A stretch of 9,314 nucleotides of DNA from JBEIDK01 sp040383485 (GTDB taxonomy: Bacteria; Bacteroidota; Bacteroidia; UBA4408). Location of the stretch: NCBI GenBank assembly GCA_040383485.1, contig JBEIDK010000131.1, positions 1 to 9,314 on the forward strand. Reading direction: 5' to 3'. The notes beneath the pieces are model-generated. The model ran no database searches. It saw only the letters and a program-made list of their open reading frames with translations, and was not told the DNA's origin. The translations under genes were made by a program, and so were the position numbers. How positions within the stretch are numbered: the stretch's first letter is position 1; every line of letters starts with the position of its first letter. This document shows, piece by piece, positions 1 through 6,920 of this stretch.

Positions 1-834
1 ATGAATGGTAATTTTCCAGTTATGTTTTATGCAGGAGTTTTATTGATGATGATTGGTATGGCCTTTAAGGTATCGGCGGTTCCATTTCACTTTTGGGCTC
101 CTGATGTATATACAGGTTCTCCAACTGTAATTACAGCATTTATGGCAACAATTGTAAAAACTGCCGCTTTTGCTGCATTCTTCAGGTTGTTCTATACATG
201 TTTTGCAAGTGTTGGTGGTATTTGGGTTAGCGTATTAGGTTTTATAACATTGGCTACTTTACTACTCGGTAATGTTTCGGCTGTAATGCAAACAAATGCC
301 AAACGAATTTTGGCATTTTCTAGTATTTCTCACGCTGGTTATATGTTACTGGCAATTGTTTCTATTATAAATGGTTATACTATTCATACCAATGCATTGT
401 TATATTATACCGCTGCATATTCGATTGCCTCTATTATTAGTTTCACAGTATTTATTAATGTAAGTAACTCAAGTAATAGCGACGATTTAGATGCGTTTAA
501 TGGCTTGGCAAAAAGAAGTCCATTTATGGCATTTGCAATGCTCATAGCAATATTATCTTTGGCCGGAATACCGCCAATGGCAGGTTTTTTCGCTAAATTA
601 TTTTTATTTTTTATCAGCATTCAAGCAGGTCATATTTGGTTAGTGGTGGGAGCGGTTGTTGCATCATTAATAGGAATTTATTACTACTTAAGATTTATTA
701 TTGCCATGTATGGAAAAGATGGAAAAGATTTGCCAGCAATTACAATTGAAAAGTCACATAGAACCTTATTAATAGTAGCATTAATTGCATTGGCGGCACT
801 TAGTTTTGCTCCTAAATTTGTAATGATATATTAA
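1..834 (+). CDS. nuoN: NADH-quinone oxidoreductase subunit N (NuoN), 5' truncated by window edge
   Basis: This is the C-terminal 277 residues of an antiporter-like membrane subunit of respiratory complex I, which couples NADH oxidation and quinone reduction to proton pumping across the inner membrane. The protein is almost entirely hydrophobic helices. The diagnostic family block is FKVSAVPFHFWAPDVYTGSP at residues 22-41 of the visible part, followed by the conserved channel lysine in TIVKTAAF (K53), the AKRILAFSSISHAGY block near residues 100-114, and SLAGIPPMAGFFAK (186-199) with another conserved lysine, K199. Full-length NuoN is about 450-490 residues, so roughly 170-200 N-terminal residues are missing. 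The ATG at position 1 is therefore almost certainly an internal methionine and not the real start. The gene ends 16 bases before a strong terminator, which fits nuoN as the last gene of a nuo operon. NuoL and NuoM are related, but the PFHFWAPDVYTGSP block and the short C-terminus favour NuoN. Confidence 0.95.
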   Translation: MNGNFPVMFYAGVLLMMIGMAFKVSAVPFHFWAPDVYTGSPTVITAFMATIVKTAAFAAFFRLFYTCFASVGGIWVSVLGFITLATLLLGNVSAVMQTNAKRILAFSSISHAGYMLLAIVSIINGYTIHTNALLYYTAAYSIASIISFTVFINVSNSSNSDDLDAFNGLAKRSPFMAFAMLIAILSLAGIPPMAGFFAKLFLFFISIQAGHIWLVVGAVVASLIGIYYYLRFIIAMYGKDGKDLPAITIEKSHRTLLIVALIALAALSFAPKFVMIY

Positions 835-849
835 TATAATAAAGGCACT

Positions 850-888
850 AAAAAAGCGCAAAGGTTCTAGATACTTTTGCGCTTTTTT
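850..888 (+). terminator. Intrinsic terminator after nuoN
   Basis: An inverted repeat has left arm AAAAAAGCGCAAA (850-862) and right arm TTTGCGCTTTTTT (876-888), separated by a short loop. The GC core (GCGC) flanked by A and T runs gives a stable hairpin followed by a U tract in the RNA. It begins 16 bases past the nuoN stop and separates that gene from the radical SAM gene. The A run on the other arm means it could also stop transcription on the opposite strand, but no - strand gene ends here. Confidence 0.85.
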
Positions 889-959
889 ATTTGAGGCAAT
901 TAAATATGATTTAAAATAAATTATACAACTAACTTAGTAGCATTATAATTAAACTCAAT

Positions 960-1976
960 TTGAATAGTAGATTATTCATACAAATAATATCAAAGACTAG
1001 TGCAGCAAAAGTTGCTAATGCAATAATACTCTACCTTAGTTTTCATATTTCTAGGATGGTTAAAAAGCCAGTTCATTGGGGCATGCCCCTCACTATTGCT
1101 ATTGAACCAACAACATCTTGCAATTTGCGTTGTCCTGAATGTCCAAGCGGACTGCGCTCATTTACCCGTCCTACGGGAATGTTGCAAAACAATATGTTCG
1201 AAAAAATTATTGATGAACTGAAAAATAAACTTTCTTACCTGACCTTCTATTTTCAAGGCGAACCATATTTAAATCCAAAATTTTTAGACATGGTAGCTTA
1301 CGCATCGCGTAGTAAGATATTTACTTCTACATCAACCAATGCCCATTATTTAACACCTGAAGTATCTGAGAAAACAATACAATCAGGTTTAAACAAACTA
1401 ATCATTTCATTGGATGGTGTTACTCAGGAAGTTTATGAAAATTATAGGATTGGAGGAAAAGTAGATAAAGTTTTTGAAGGCACGAGAAACATTCTTGAGG
1501 CCAAAAAGAAACTTAACTCAAAAACACCATATACAGTTTTTCAATATTTAGTAGTGAAACCTAATGAACATGAAATTGAAAAGGCAAAAGAAATTGCATC
1601 AGAATTAGGAGTTGATGAAATTGTTTTTAAAACTGCACAAATTTATGACTTTGAAAATGGTAGTGATTTAATGCCGAGTATAGATAAATATTCACGCTAT
1701 ATAAAAATGCCCAATGGTAAATATAAAATTAAAAATAGTTTAGAAAATAGCTGTTGGAAAATGTGGAGTAGCGCAGTAATTACATGGGATGGAGCTGTAG
1801 TTCCTTGTTGTTTCGATAAGGATGCTACTCATAAATTAGGAAATGTAGAAAATACAAGTTTCGAAAGAATTTGGAAAAACGATTTATATAAAAACTTTAG
1901 AACATCAATTTTAAAAGGTAGAAATCAGATTGATATTTGTAAAAATTGTAGCGAAGGAACCCAAGTATTTTCATGA
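960..1976 (+). CDS. Radical SAM protein with SPASM/Twitch-type C-terminal domain, substrate unknown
   Basis: The protein has 338 residues if the TTG at 960 is the start. The radical SAM [4Fe-4S] motif CxxxCxxC is C54, C58 and C61 (CNLRCPEC), so it should cleave S-adenosylmethionine to start radical chemistry. The GGEP-like SAM-binding motif appears as QGEP at 99-102. The C-terminal part has C265, the pair C283/C284 in GAVVPCC, and C327/C330 (CKNC), which suits one auxiliary Fe-S cluster of the SPASM/Twitch type used by peptide-modifying and related enzymes. The only in-frame ATG near the front (1056, M33) would leave just 21 residues before the first cluster cysteine. As I recall, relatives in Bacteroidota have a helical segment before the KKPVHWGMP stretch, so I prefer the TTG; an in-frame TAA at 930-932 limits any further extension. 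No Shine-Dalgarno is seen and no small precursor-peptide gene adjoins it. An M20D hydrolase follows 48 bases downstream. The fold is certain; the substrate is unknown. Confidence 0.87.
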   Translation: MNSRLFIQIISKTSAAKVANAIILYLSFHISRMVKKPVHWGMPLTIAIEPTTSCNLRCPECPSGLRSFTRPTGMLQNNMFEKIIDELKNKLSYLTFYFQGEPYLNPKFLDMVAYASRSKIFTSTSTNAHYLTPEVSEKTIQSGLNKLIISLDGVTQEVYENYRIGGKVDKVFEGTRNILEAKKKLNSKTPYTVFQYLVVKPNEHEIEKAKEIASELGVDEIVFKTAQIYDFENGSDLMPSIDKYSRYIKMPNGKYKIKNSLENSCWKMWSSAVITWDGAVVPCCFDKDATHKLGNVENTSFERIWKNDLYKNFRTSILKGRNQIDICKNCSEGTQVFS

Positions 1977-2024
1977 ATTTCGAAATAAAAAATTGATTCA
2001 AATTATACTTAAGTATTTTTTAAG

Positions 2025-3227
2025 ATGATAACGAAAATAAAACAATTAGCAGCCGACAATGCTTCATGGGTAAAGGACATTAGGCACCATTTACATTCTA
2101 ATCCTGAATTATCATTTCAAGAATTTGAAACTTCAAAATTCATTATCAACAAACTACAAGAACTAGGTTTAGAAATAGAAACTGGTTATCTAAAAACTGG
2201 AATTGTGGCTACCTTAAAATGCAAAAACCCAGAAAGCAAAACCATTGCCTTACGAGCAGATATGGATGCTCTGCCGATACATGAAACTAATGATGTACCC
2301 TATAAATCAAAAAACATAGGAGTGATGCATGCTTGTGGACATGATGTTCATAGTGCATCACTTTTAGGTGTTGCTAAAGTCTTAAATGAAATAAAAGATG
2401 AGATTGAGGGAACAATAAAATTCATATTTCAACCTGGCGAAGAAAAATTGCCTGGCGGAGCTTCGTTAATGCTTAAAGAAGGTTTATTGGCAAAGCATCC
2501 TTCATCCAAAATTTTTGCCCAACATGTAACTCCTCAAATTGAAACCGGAAAAGTTGGTTTCAAATCTGGTATGTTTATGGCTAGTACCGACGAAATTTAC
2601 ATTGAAGTTGTTGGTGTTGGCGGACATGCTGCAATGCCAGCATTATACAATAATCCATTAATAATTGCATCTGAACTTTTACTAAAACTAAATGAAATTT
2701 TCTCCTCTGAAAATTTAAAAAATATAGGAATTGAAACTCCAACTGTACTTGCTTTTGGGAAGATTATTGGTGAAGGTGCTACAAATGTTATTCCTGATAA
2801 AGTAAACATTGAAGGCACCTTTAGGACATTTGATGAAGATTGGAGAAAAGCTGCACATCAAAAAATAAAAGAAATTTGTGACATTGTTTCAAAAGAAAAT
2901 AAGGCTTCTATTAACATTAATATTATTATTGGGTATCCTTTTTTGGTAAATGATATAGAAGTTACTGAAAACGCCAAAAAATCAGCCATAGAATATTTAG
3001 GAAAAGAAAATGTTATTGACCTTGATTATAGAATGACCGCCGAAGACTTTGCTTTTTTTTCGCAACAAGTACCTTCATGTTTTTATAGGATTGGAACGGG
3101 TAATATTGAAAAAAATATTATGTCAAATGTTCACACATCAACATTTGATATAGATGAAAATTCTTTAGAAGTAATGATTGGTTTAATGAGCTATATTGCA
3201 ATTAATGAGTTACGCAAGAAAAATTGA
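2025..3227 (+). CDS. M20D-family metal-dependent amidohydrolase (N-acyl amino acid / hippurate hydrolase-like)
   Basis: This 400-residue cytoplasmic protein has no signal peptide. It belongs to the peptidase M20 subfamily D, whose members hydrolyse N-acyl or conjugated amino acids (hippurate hydrolase, IAA-amino acid hydrolase, N-acetyl-diaminopimelate deacetylase). The two-metal site can be followed: HACGHDVH gives C104 and H106, QPGEE gives general base E139 and metal ligand E140, AQHV gives H167, and NVHTS near the C-terminus gives H370. The dimerisation or lid domain begins near residue 190 and carries the conserved GGHAAMP with H201. LRADMDALPI (77-86) is also typical, and the length is normal for the family. 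The ATG at 2025 has an A/T-rich leader without Shine-Dalgarno and lies 48 bases after the radical SAM gene on the same strand, so co-transcription is plausible but not proven. The exact substrate cannot be read from sequence. Confidence 0.92.
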   Translation: MITKIKQLAADNASWVKDIRHHLHSNPELSFQEFETSKFIINKLQELGLEIETGYLKTGIVATLKCKNPESKTIALRADMDALPIHETNDVPYKSKNIGVMHACGHDVHSASLLGVAKVLNEIKDEIEGTIKFIFQPGEEKLPGGASLMLKEGLLAKHPSSKIFAQHVTPQIETGKVGFKSGMFMASTDEIYIEVVGVGGHAAMPALYNNPLIIASELLLKLNEIFSSENLKNIGIETPTVLAFGKIIGEGATNVIPDKVNIEGTFRTFDEDWRKAAHQKIKEICDIVSKENKASININIIIGYPFLVNDIEVTENAKKSAIEYLGKENVIDLDYRMTAEDFAFFSQQVPSCFYRIGTGNIEKNIMSNVHTSTFDIDENSLEVMIGLMSYIAINELRKKN

Positions 3228-3255
3228 TTGTCTAATAAAATATTGTTTATTTTTG
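3224..3255 (+). promoter_or_regulatory. Bacteroidota-type promoter for the T9SS gene at 3275
   Basis: TATTTTTG at 3248-3255 matches the Bacteroidota -7 consensus TAnnTTTG exactly. Two TTG candidates for the -33 element lie upstream, at 3224-3226 (21-base spacing) and 3228-3230 (17-base spacing), both near the usual spacing of about 19. The start site would fall near 3260, leaving a short A-rich leader before the ATG at 3275, as is common in this phylum. The site overlaps the end of the M20D gene and suggests the T9SS gene is transcribed independently. Confidence 0.5.
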
Positions 3256-3274
3256 ATGAATAAAAATTAAAACA

Positions 3275-4648
3275 ATGAAACAAAACTTACTTACATTATT
3301 CGGAATAATTCTTTTTACTTATGCTAAATCACAAATTAGCATAACAGAAAATGATATGCCAGATGCCCCACTTTTCGGGCAAGGCGACACGGTAAGATAT
3401 AGCACTGCACCTGCAACAACAAGTGGAATTAATATTAATCAAACTGGTGCAAATCAAACTTGGAATTTTTCTTTTTTACAACCTAATGGACAAGGTTTAA
3501 ATGAATATAAGAATTCATCATCAACATTATATAGTTTTCTAGGTGCAGGTTTTAATGCCATTGGACTGAAACAGCCCGATGTAGACTTATCCATTGTGCA
3601 ATTAACAAATGCTTATGAGTTTTATAATAAAACTACTAGTGTGTTCGAAGCAAAGGCCACAGGCTATAGTATTTCTGGCGTTCCACTTGGAAGCACGTAT
3701 AGCAATACTGACAAAATATATCAGTTTCCATTAAACTATACTGATGTTGATTCAGATGATTTTCATTACACTTTATCCATATCAAATGTACCTGGCATAA
3801 GTATTTCAGTAACTTATATTAGAGCAGGAAGCAGGGTAAACGAAGTGGATGGCTATGGTAGTATTACCACTCCATTTGGCACCTATAACTGCATCAGAGT
3901 AAAATCAACAATAACAGAAACTGACACAATAGATTTAGGATTTGGTTTTCCTATCGGAGTACCTAATAATAGAATAGAATATAAGTGGTTGGCGAATGGA
4001 ATTAAAATTCCGATTTTAGAAATTGTTGGAAATGATTTATTAGGAACTTTTACAATTAGTTCAATTAAATACCGCGACCAGAAGAGAAATTTATTACCAA
4101 ACGCTGATTTTATTGCAAGTAATACAACACCACTTCGATGGCAGCCTGTGAATTTTACAAATCAAACTACTTCCGCTTCATTAGGCAATCTTACCTATCG
4201 TTGGACAATTACTCCTTCCGCTATGTTTAGCTATAGTAATAACACAACTCAAAACTCCGCCAATCCAGTTGTAGTGTTTAATGTTGATACAACCTTTACT
4301 GTAAAGCTAAAAGCAACCAATAGCAGTGGTTCTGACTCAATAACAAAAGTTCAATATATAAAAGTTGGCAAAGAGATTTTAGGGATTTCTAATTTCAGTG
4401 ATGAAAATAAAATTAGTCTTTACCCAAATCCTGCGAGCAATATGCTATTTGTAAATGGGATAAATAATTTTACTTCAGTAAAATCAATATTTGCCAAAAC
4501 AATTGATGGCAAAGAAGTTGCTTTAAAATATACAATGCTGAGTAACATATTATTAGTTGACTTAAGTGAACTTAGCAAAGGAGTTTATATCTTAACAGTA
4601 ACTGAAAACAACAAATACTATAGTAGCAAATTCATTAAAGCTGAATAA
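3275..4648 (+). CDS. Secreted protein with PKD-like domain and T9SS type A C-terminal sorting domain
   Basis: This 457-residue protein begins with a Sec signal peptide (MKQNLLTLFGIILFTYAKSQ, probable cleavage after SQ). A long N-terminal region of about 250 residues is rich in Thr, Ser, Asn and Gly and looks like a beta-structured extracellular domain; it starts with ITENDMPDAP, an opening I associate with secreted Bacteroidota proteins of unknown function. A PKD or Ig-like region follows at about 277-365 (NADFIASN, a TYRWTITP strand, FTVKLKATNSSGSDS). The C-terminus is a type A sorting domain with YPNP at 383-386 and a final strand GVYILTVTENNKYYSSKFIK, which directs export through the type IX secretion system and, in many cases, attachment to the cell surface via anionic lipopolysaccharide. 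No catalytic motif is visible. The gene ends 10 bases before a perfect inverted repeat. Its own promoter is likely at 3224-3255. Secretion is well supported; the role outside the cell is unknown. Confidence 0.9.
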   Translation: MKQNLLTLFGIILFTYAKSQISITENDMPDAPLFGQGDTVRYSTAPATTSGININQTGANQTWNFSFLQPNGQGLNEYKNSSSTLYSFLGAGFNAIGLKQPDVDLSIVQLTNAYEFYNKTTSVFEAKATGYSISGVPLGSTYSNTDKIYQFPLNYTDVDSDDFHYTLSISNVPGISISVTYIRAGSRVNEVDGYGSITTPFGTYNCIRVKSTITETDTIDLGFGFPIGVPNNRIEYKWLANGIKIPILEIVGNDLLGTFTISSIKYRDQKRNLLPNADFIASNTTPLRWQPVNFTNQTTSASLGNLTYRWTITPSAMFSYSNNTTQNSANPVVVFNVDTTFTVKLKATNSSGSDSITKVQYIKVGKEILGISNFSDENKISLYPNPASNMLFVNGINNFTSVKSIFAKTIDGKEVALKYTMLSNILLVDLSELSKGVYILTVTENNKYYSSKFIKAE

Positions 4649-4658
4649 AACTTAAAAT

Positions 4659-4687
4659 AAAAAAGTCGGTTAGTAACCGACTTTTTT
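4659..4687. terminator. Bidirectional intrinsic terminator between convergent genes
   Basis: This is a perfect 14-base inverted repeat: AAAAAAGTCGGTTA (4659-4672) and TAACCGACTTTTTT (4674-4687), with the loop centred on 4673. The stem has a GTCGGT/ACCGAC core, and T runs follow it on both strands. It lies 10 bases past the stop of the T9SS gene on the + strand and 12 bases past the ispH stop on the - strand, so it should end both convergent transcripts. Confidence 0.9.
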
Positions 4688-4699
4688 ATTTTTAAACAA

Positions 4700-5560
4700 T
4701 TAGTTTAATTCTAAAGCTTTTTTCACTTCTTCCATCAGCCACATTGGAGTACTTGTAGCTCCACAAATGCCAACAGTATCATTTACATTAAACCAAGAAA
4801 AGTCTAATTCGGATGAATTAGAAACAAAAAAAGTATTTGGATTTGTTTGTTTACAAACCTCAAATAGTACTTTACCATTTGATGATTTAGTTCCAGCTAC
4901 AAAAACTATTTTATCATACTTATTTGCAAAGTTTCTCAGTTCAGAATCTCTATCCGAAACTTGTGTACAAATTGTATCATGTGGTTTAACATTAAAACCT
5001 TTCTCTTTTAATTCACTAGTAATTTTGTAAAATTTTTCTTTACTTTTTGTAGTTTGGCTGTATACAGTAATGTCTTTGGGCAGTTTTTCTAAATCTAATT
5101 CGGAAACATCACTAAAAACTAAAGCATCATTTTCTACCTGACCAACTAATCCGGTTACTTCAGCATGCCCTTTCTTACCAATAAGAAGAATATTTTCTTC
5201 ATTGTCATGTGACTTTTTTATTCTATTCTGTAATTTTAAAACTACAGGACATGTAGCATCAATTAATGTTATATTTTTTTCTATTGCCGTTTTGTATGTG
5301 CTCGGGGGCTCACCATGTGCGCGAATTAATACATGCTCATTACTTAGTGTATTAAATTCGTCGTGAGTTATTGTTTTTAGGCCTTTTTTCATAAGCCTAT
5401 TTACCTCTTCATCGTTGTGAACAATATCGCCTAAACAATATAAATAACCTTGCTTATCAAGCATTTCTTCAGCCATTTCAATTGCATACACTACACCAAA
5501 ACAAAAGCCAGAACCATTGTCAATGGTTACGTTTAATTTTAATGGTTCATTTGATTGCAT
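4700..5560 (-). CDS. ispH: 4-hydroxy-3-methylbut-2-enyl diphosphate reductase (IspH/LytB)
   Basis: IspH catalyses the last step of the MEP (non-mevalonate) pathway, reducing HMBPP to IPP and DMAPP with a cytoplasmic Fe-S cluster. The three cluster cysteines are visible: C20 in GSGFCFGV, C104 in DATCP, and C198 in TICTQVSDR. Substrate-binding residues expected in the family also appear: H48 in DIVHN, H82 in RAHGEPP, H132 and E134 in GHAEVTG, and the SSNGK loop, here GTKSSNGKVL. The length of 286 residues is normal. The ATG at 5560 is the only reasonable start, because the next methionine (M29) lies past the first cluster cysteine. This start lies inside the end of the upstream gene (22-base overlap), so translation is probably coupled to it. 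It is the last gene of an operon with a phytoene/squalene synthase, which links precursor supply to isoprenoid end products. The transcript should end at the hairpin 4659-4687. Confidence 0.97.
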   Translation of the reverse strand: MQSNEPLKLNVTIDNGSGFCFGVVYAIEMAEEMLDKQGYLYCLGDIVHNDEEVNRLMKKGLKTITHDEFNTLSNEHVLIRAHGEPPSTYKTAIEKNITLIDATCPVVLKLQNRIKKSHDNEENILLIGKKGHAEVTGLVGQVENDALVFSDVSELDLEKLPKDITVYSQTTKSKEKFYKITSELKEKGFNVKPHDTICTQVSDRDSELRNFANKYDKIVFVAGTKSSNGKVLFEVCKQTNPNTFFVSNSSELDFSWFNVNDTVGICGATSTPMWLMEEVKKALELN

Positions 5561-6084
5561 TGTTCTAATATGTTTTTTAAGAATGATTTTTCTTCTGAAT
5601 TACATTTCCCATTCTTCAAAATATCATTGACCATATATGAAACATGAGTTTTGCCTAATTGTTCAATAACCTTTGGATTTTTCAATCCTTTAAGAATTAC
5701 GTTTTTATCTTCAAGAACATGAGTATTGTAACCTAGCATTGAAGGTGTTTTAACTCCAATTGAAAACCTTAAGAATCTTATTTCGACGTTATTTTTTTCC
5801 ATTAAAATAGAATTATCCATTAACTTCATTGCTTCTTTTAAGTATGAAAGTTTATAAACTGGATTATTAGAATGTTTGGCTCTTAATGCTAAGGTACCGC
5901 CTAAATATGCTTTTACGATTGCACTTTTATCATACTTTTCATTCTTTAAAAGGTAGTATAGTTTATCGGCATTGATGCTATTATTTATTGAATTAAAAAA
6001 CATTTTCTTTAACTCAAGGTGAGGAATATTTGAAAATGCATTTATTGTTAGTAGAAAAAGAATAGATATTGCAAGTCGTATCAT
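5539..6084 (-). CDS. Small secreted or periplasmic protein of unknown function in the isoprenoid operon
   Basis: I do not recognise a named family for this 181-residue protein. It starts with a clear Sec signal peptide (MIRLAISILFLLTINAFS, probable cleavage near residue 18), with no lipobox cysteine, so the mature part should be periplasmic or exported. The rest looks mainly helical, with a TPR-like feel: KAYLGGTLALRAKH at 58-71, LKEAMKLMDNSI at 82-93, EIRFLRFSIGVKTPSMLGY at 101-119, and a Lys-rich helical tail. The EIRFLR and PSMLGY segments look like conserved motifs and not low-complexity sequence. No transmembrane segment is seen after the signal peptide. The start shares one base with the crtB-like stop (TAATG) and the end overlaps ispH by 22 bases, so it is tightly co-expressed with both. 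That placement suggests a link to carotenoid or isoprenoid metabolism at the envelope, but this is inference from context only. Confidence 0.85.
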   Translation of the reverse strand: MIRLAISILFLLTINAFSNIPHLELKKMFFNSINNSINADKLYYLLKNEKYDKSAIVKAYLGGTLALRAKHSNNPVYKLSYLKEAMKLMDNSILMEKNNVEIRFLRFSIGVKTPSMLGYNTHVLEDKNVILKGLKNPKVIEQLGKTHVSYMVNDILKNGKCNSEEKSFLKNILEQCNQMNH

Positions 6085-6920
6085 TAAAGCAAATTTAGCT
6101 TATGTCTTATAAATGAAATAATAATTAACAAATATTTTTTCGCATCTGTTATTCTTACCCTTTCAGTTAATATTTTATTTGCCGATAAATTTTTAATCTT
6201 CTTGAACAAAGAGTAGTAGTAAATATAAGCGACATAAACACCAAATCTAGTTCCTTTAGGTAAATTCTTAATTCCTTCGTAACCAGCCCTGAAATCAATT
6301 TCTATATCATCTTCTATTCTCATTTTAGTTTCTGAATCAAACTTCTCTAAATTAAAATCAGGGAAATATGCCCTTCCTAACGTAAAATAGTCTGCCTTTA
6401 AATCACGTAAGAAATTAATTTTTTGAAACGCTGATCCTAATTTCATTGCTGAAGGTTTTAGTCTTTCATACATTTCAACATTCCCTTCACAAAAAACACG
6501 AAGACACATTAAACCAACAACCTCAGCACTTCCTAAAATATATTCTTCGTACTTTTCTTGAGAGTATTCTTTAGAAGGATTTAAATCCATTTCCATTGAA
6601 TGCAGAAAACTTTCAATTAAGCTTAAATCGATTTTATATTCATTTACCGCTAATTGAAAACTATTCAAAATTGGATTTAAACTTATACTTTCATGTATTG
6701 AACTATAAGTATCTTCCTTAAATTTTTGAAGTAAAATTTCTTTGTTGTGGCCATGAAATGTGTCAACAATTTCATCAGCAAATCTTACAAAACCATAAAT
6801 CGCATAAATAGGATTTCTGAATTTTTTGTCTAAAGACAAGATCCCTAGTGTAAAAGAAGTGCTATAACTATGGGTTGTTATTTTACTGCACTTAAGAGAT
6901 ATTTCATCGAATAATGTCAT
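6084..6920 (-). CDS. crtB: Phytoene/squalene synthase family protein, probably phytoene synthase (CrtB-like)
   Basis: This 278-residue enzyme of the trans-isoprenyl diphosphate synthase (head-to-head) class joins two prenyl diphosphates, most likely two GGPP to phytoene. Both aspartate-rich Mg-diphosphate motifs are intact: RFADEIVD with D49 and D53, and NFLRDLKAD with D173 and D177. The SYSTSF block (18-23) and AIYGFVRFADEIVD (40-53) are typical of CrtB proteins of Bacteroidota as I remember them. The length is at the short end of the family but complete. It heads a three-gene operon with a small secreted protein and ispH; its stop TAA overlaps the next ATG by one base. No crtI, crtZ or crtY is present in the window, so the product could also be squalene or dehydrosqualene (HpnCD- or CrtM-like). 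CrtB is preferred on motif similarity only. The ATG at 6920 places the first conserved block at a normal distance from the N-terminus. Confidence 0.88.
   Translation of the reverse strand: MTLFDEISLKCSKITTHSYSTSFTLGILSLDKKFRNPIYAIYGFVRFADEIVDTFHGHNKEILLQKFKEDTYSSIHESISLNPILNSFQLAVNEYKIDLSLIESFLHSMEMDLNPSKEYSQEKYEEYILGSAEVVGLMCLRVFCEGNVEMYERLKPSAMKLGSAFQKINFLRDLKADYFTLGRAYFPDFNLEKFDSETKMRIEDDIEIDFRAGYEGIKNLPKGTRFGVYVAYIYYYSLFKKIKNLSANKILTERVRITDAKKYLLIIISFIRHKLNLL

Noticed and set aside
405..620. A 71-codon open frame on the - strand inside nuoN
   Set aside because: It is an antisense shadow of a conserved membrane protein gene; the Lys/Asn/Ile-rich translation is a by-product of AT-rich DNA.
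955..962. TCAATTTG, one mismatch from the TAnnTTTG element
   Set aside because: It overlaps the preferred TTG start codon, and the upstream partner (TTAG at 934-937) is poor. It is mentioned only as an uncertainty about the gene start.
1977..1986. Palindrome ATTTCGAAAT just after the radical SAM stop
   Set aside because: At 10 bases and AT-rich it is expected by chance, and it has no T run that would make it a terminator.
1992..2021. ATTG and TATTTTTT with 18-base spacing upstream of the M20D gene
   Set aside because: The -7 match lacks the final G and sits inside a poly-T run; the start site would fall at or past the ATG. It is too weak to list as a promoter.
2597..2818. A 73-codon open frame on the - strand inside the M20D gene
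   Set aside because: It is antisense to the conserved lid domain and has no independent evidence of expression.
960..4648. A peptide natural-product (RiPP) cluster built on the radical SAM gene
   Set aside because: No precursor peptide, transporter or dedicated protease is visible; the neighbours are a general M20D hydrolase and an unrelated secreted protein with its own promoter.
4767..5030. An 87-codon open frame on the + strand inside ispH
   Set aside because: It lies fully antisense to a gene with all conserved IspH residues, and its translation shows no family signal.
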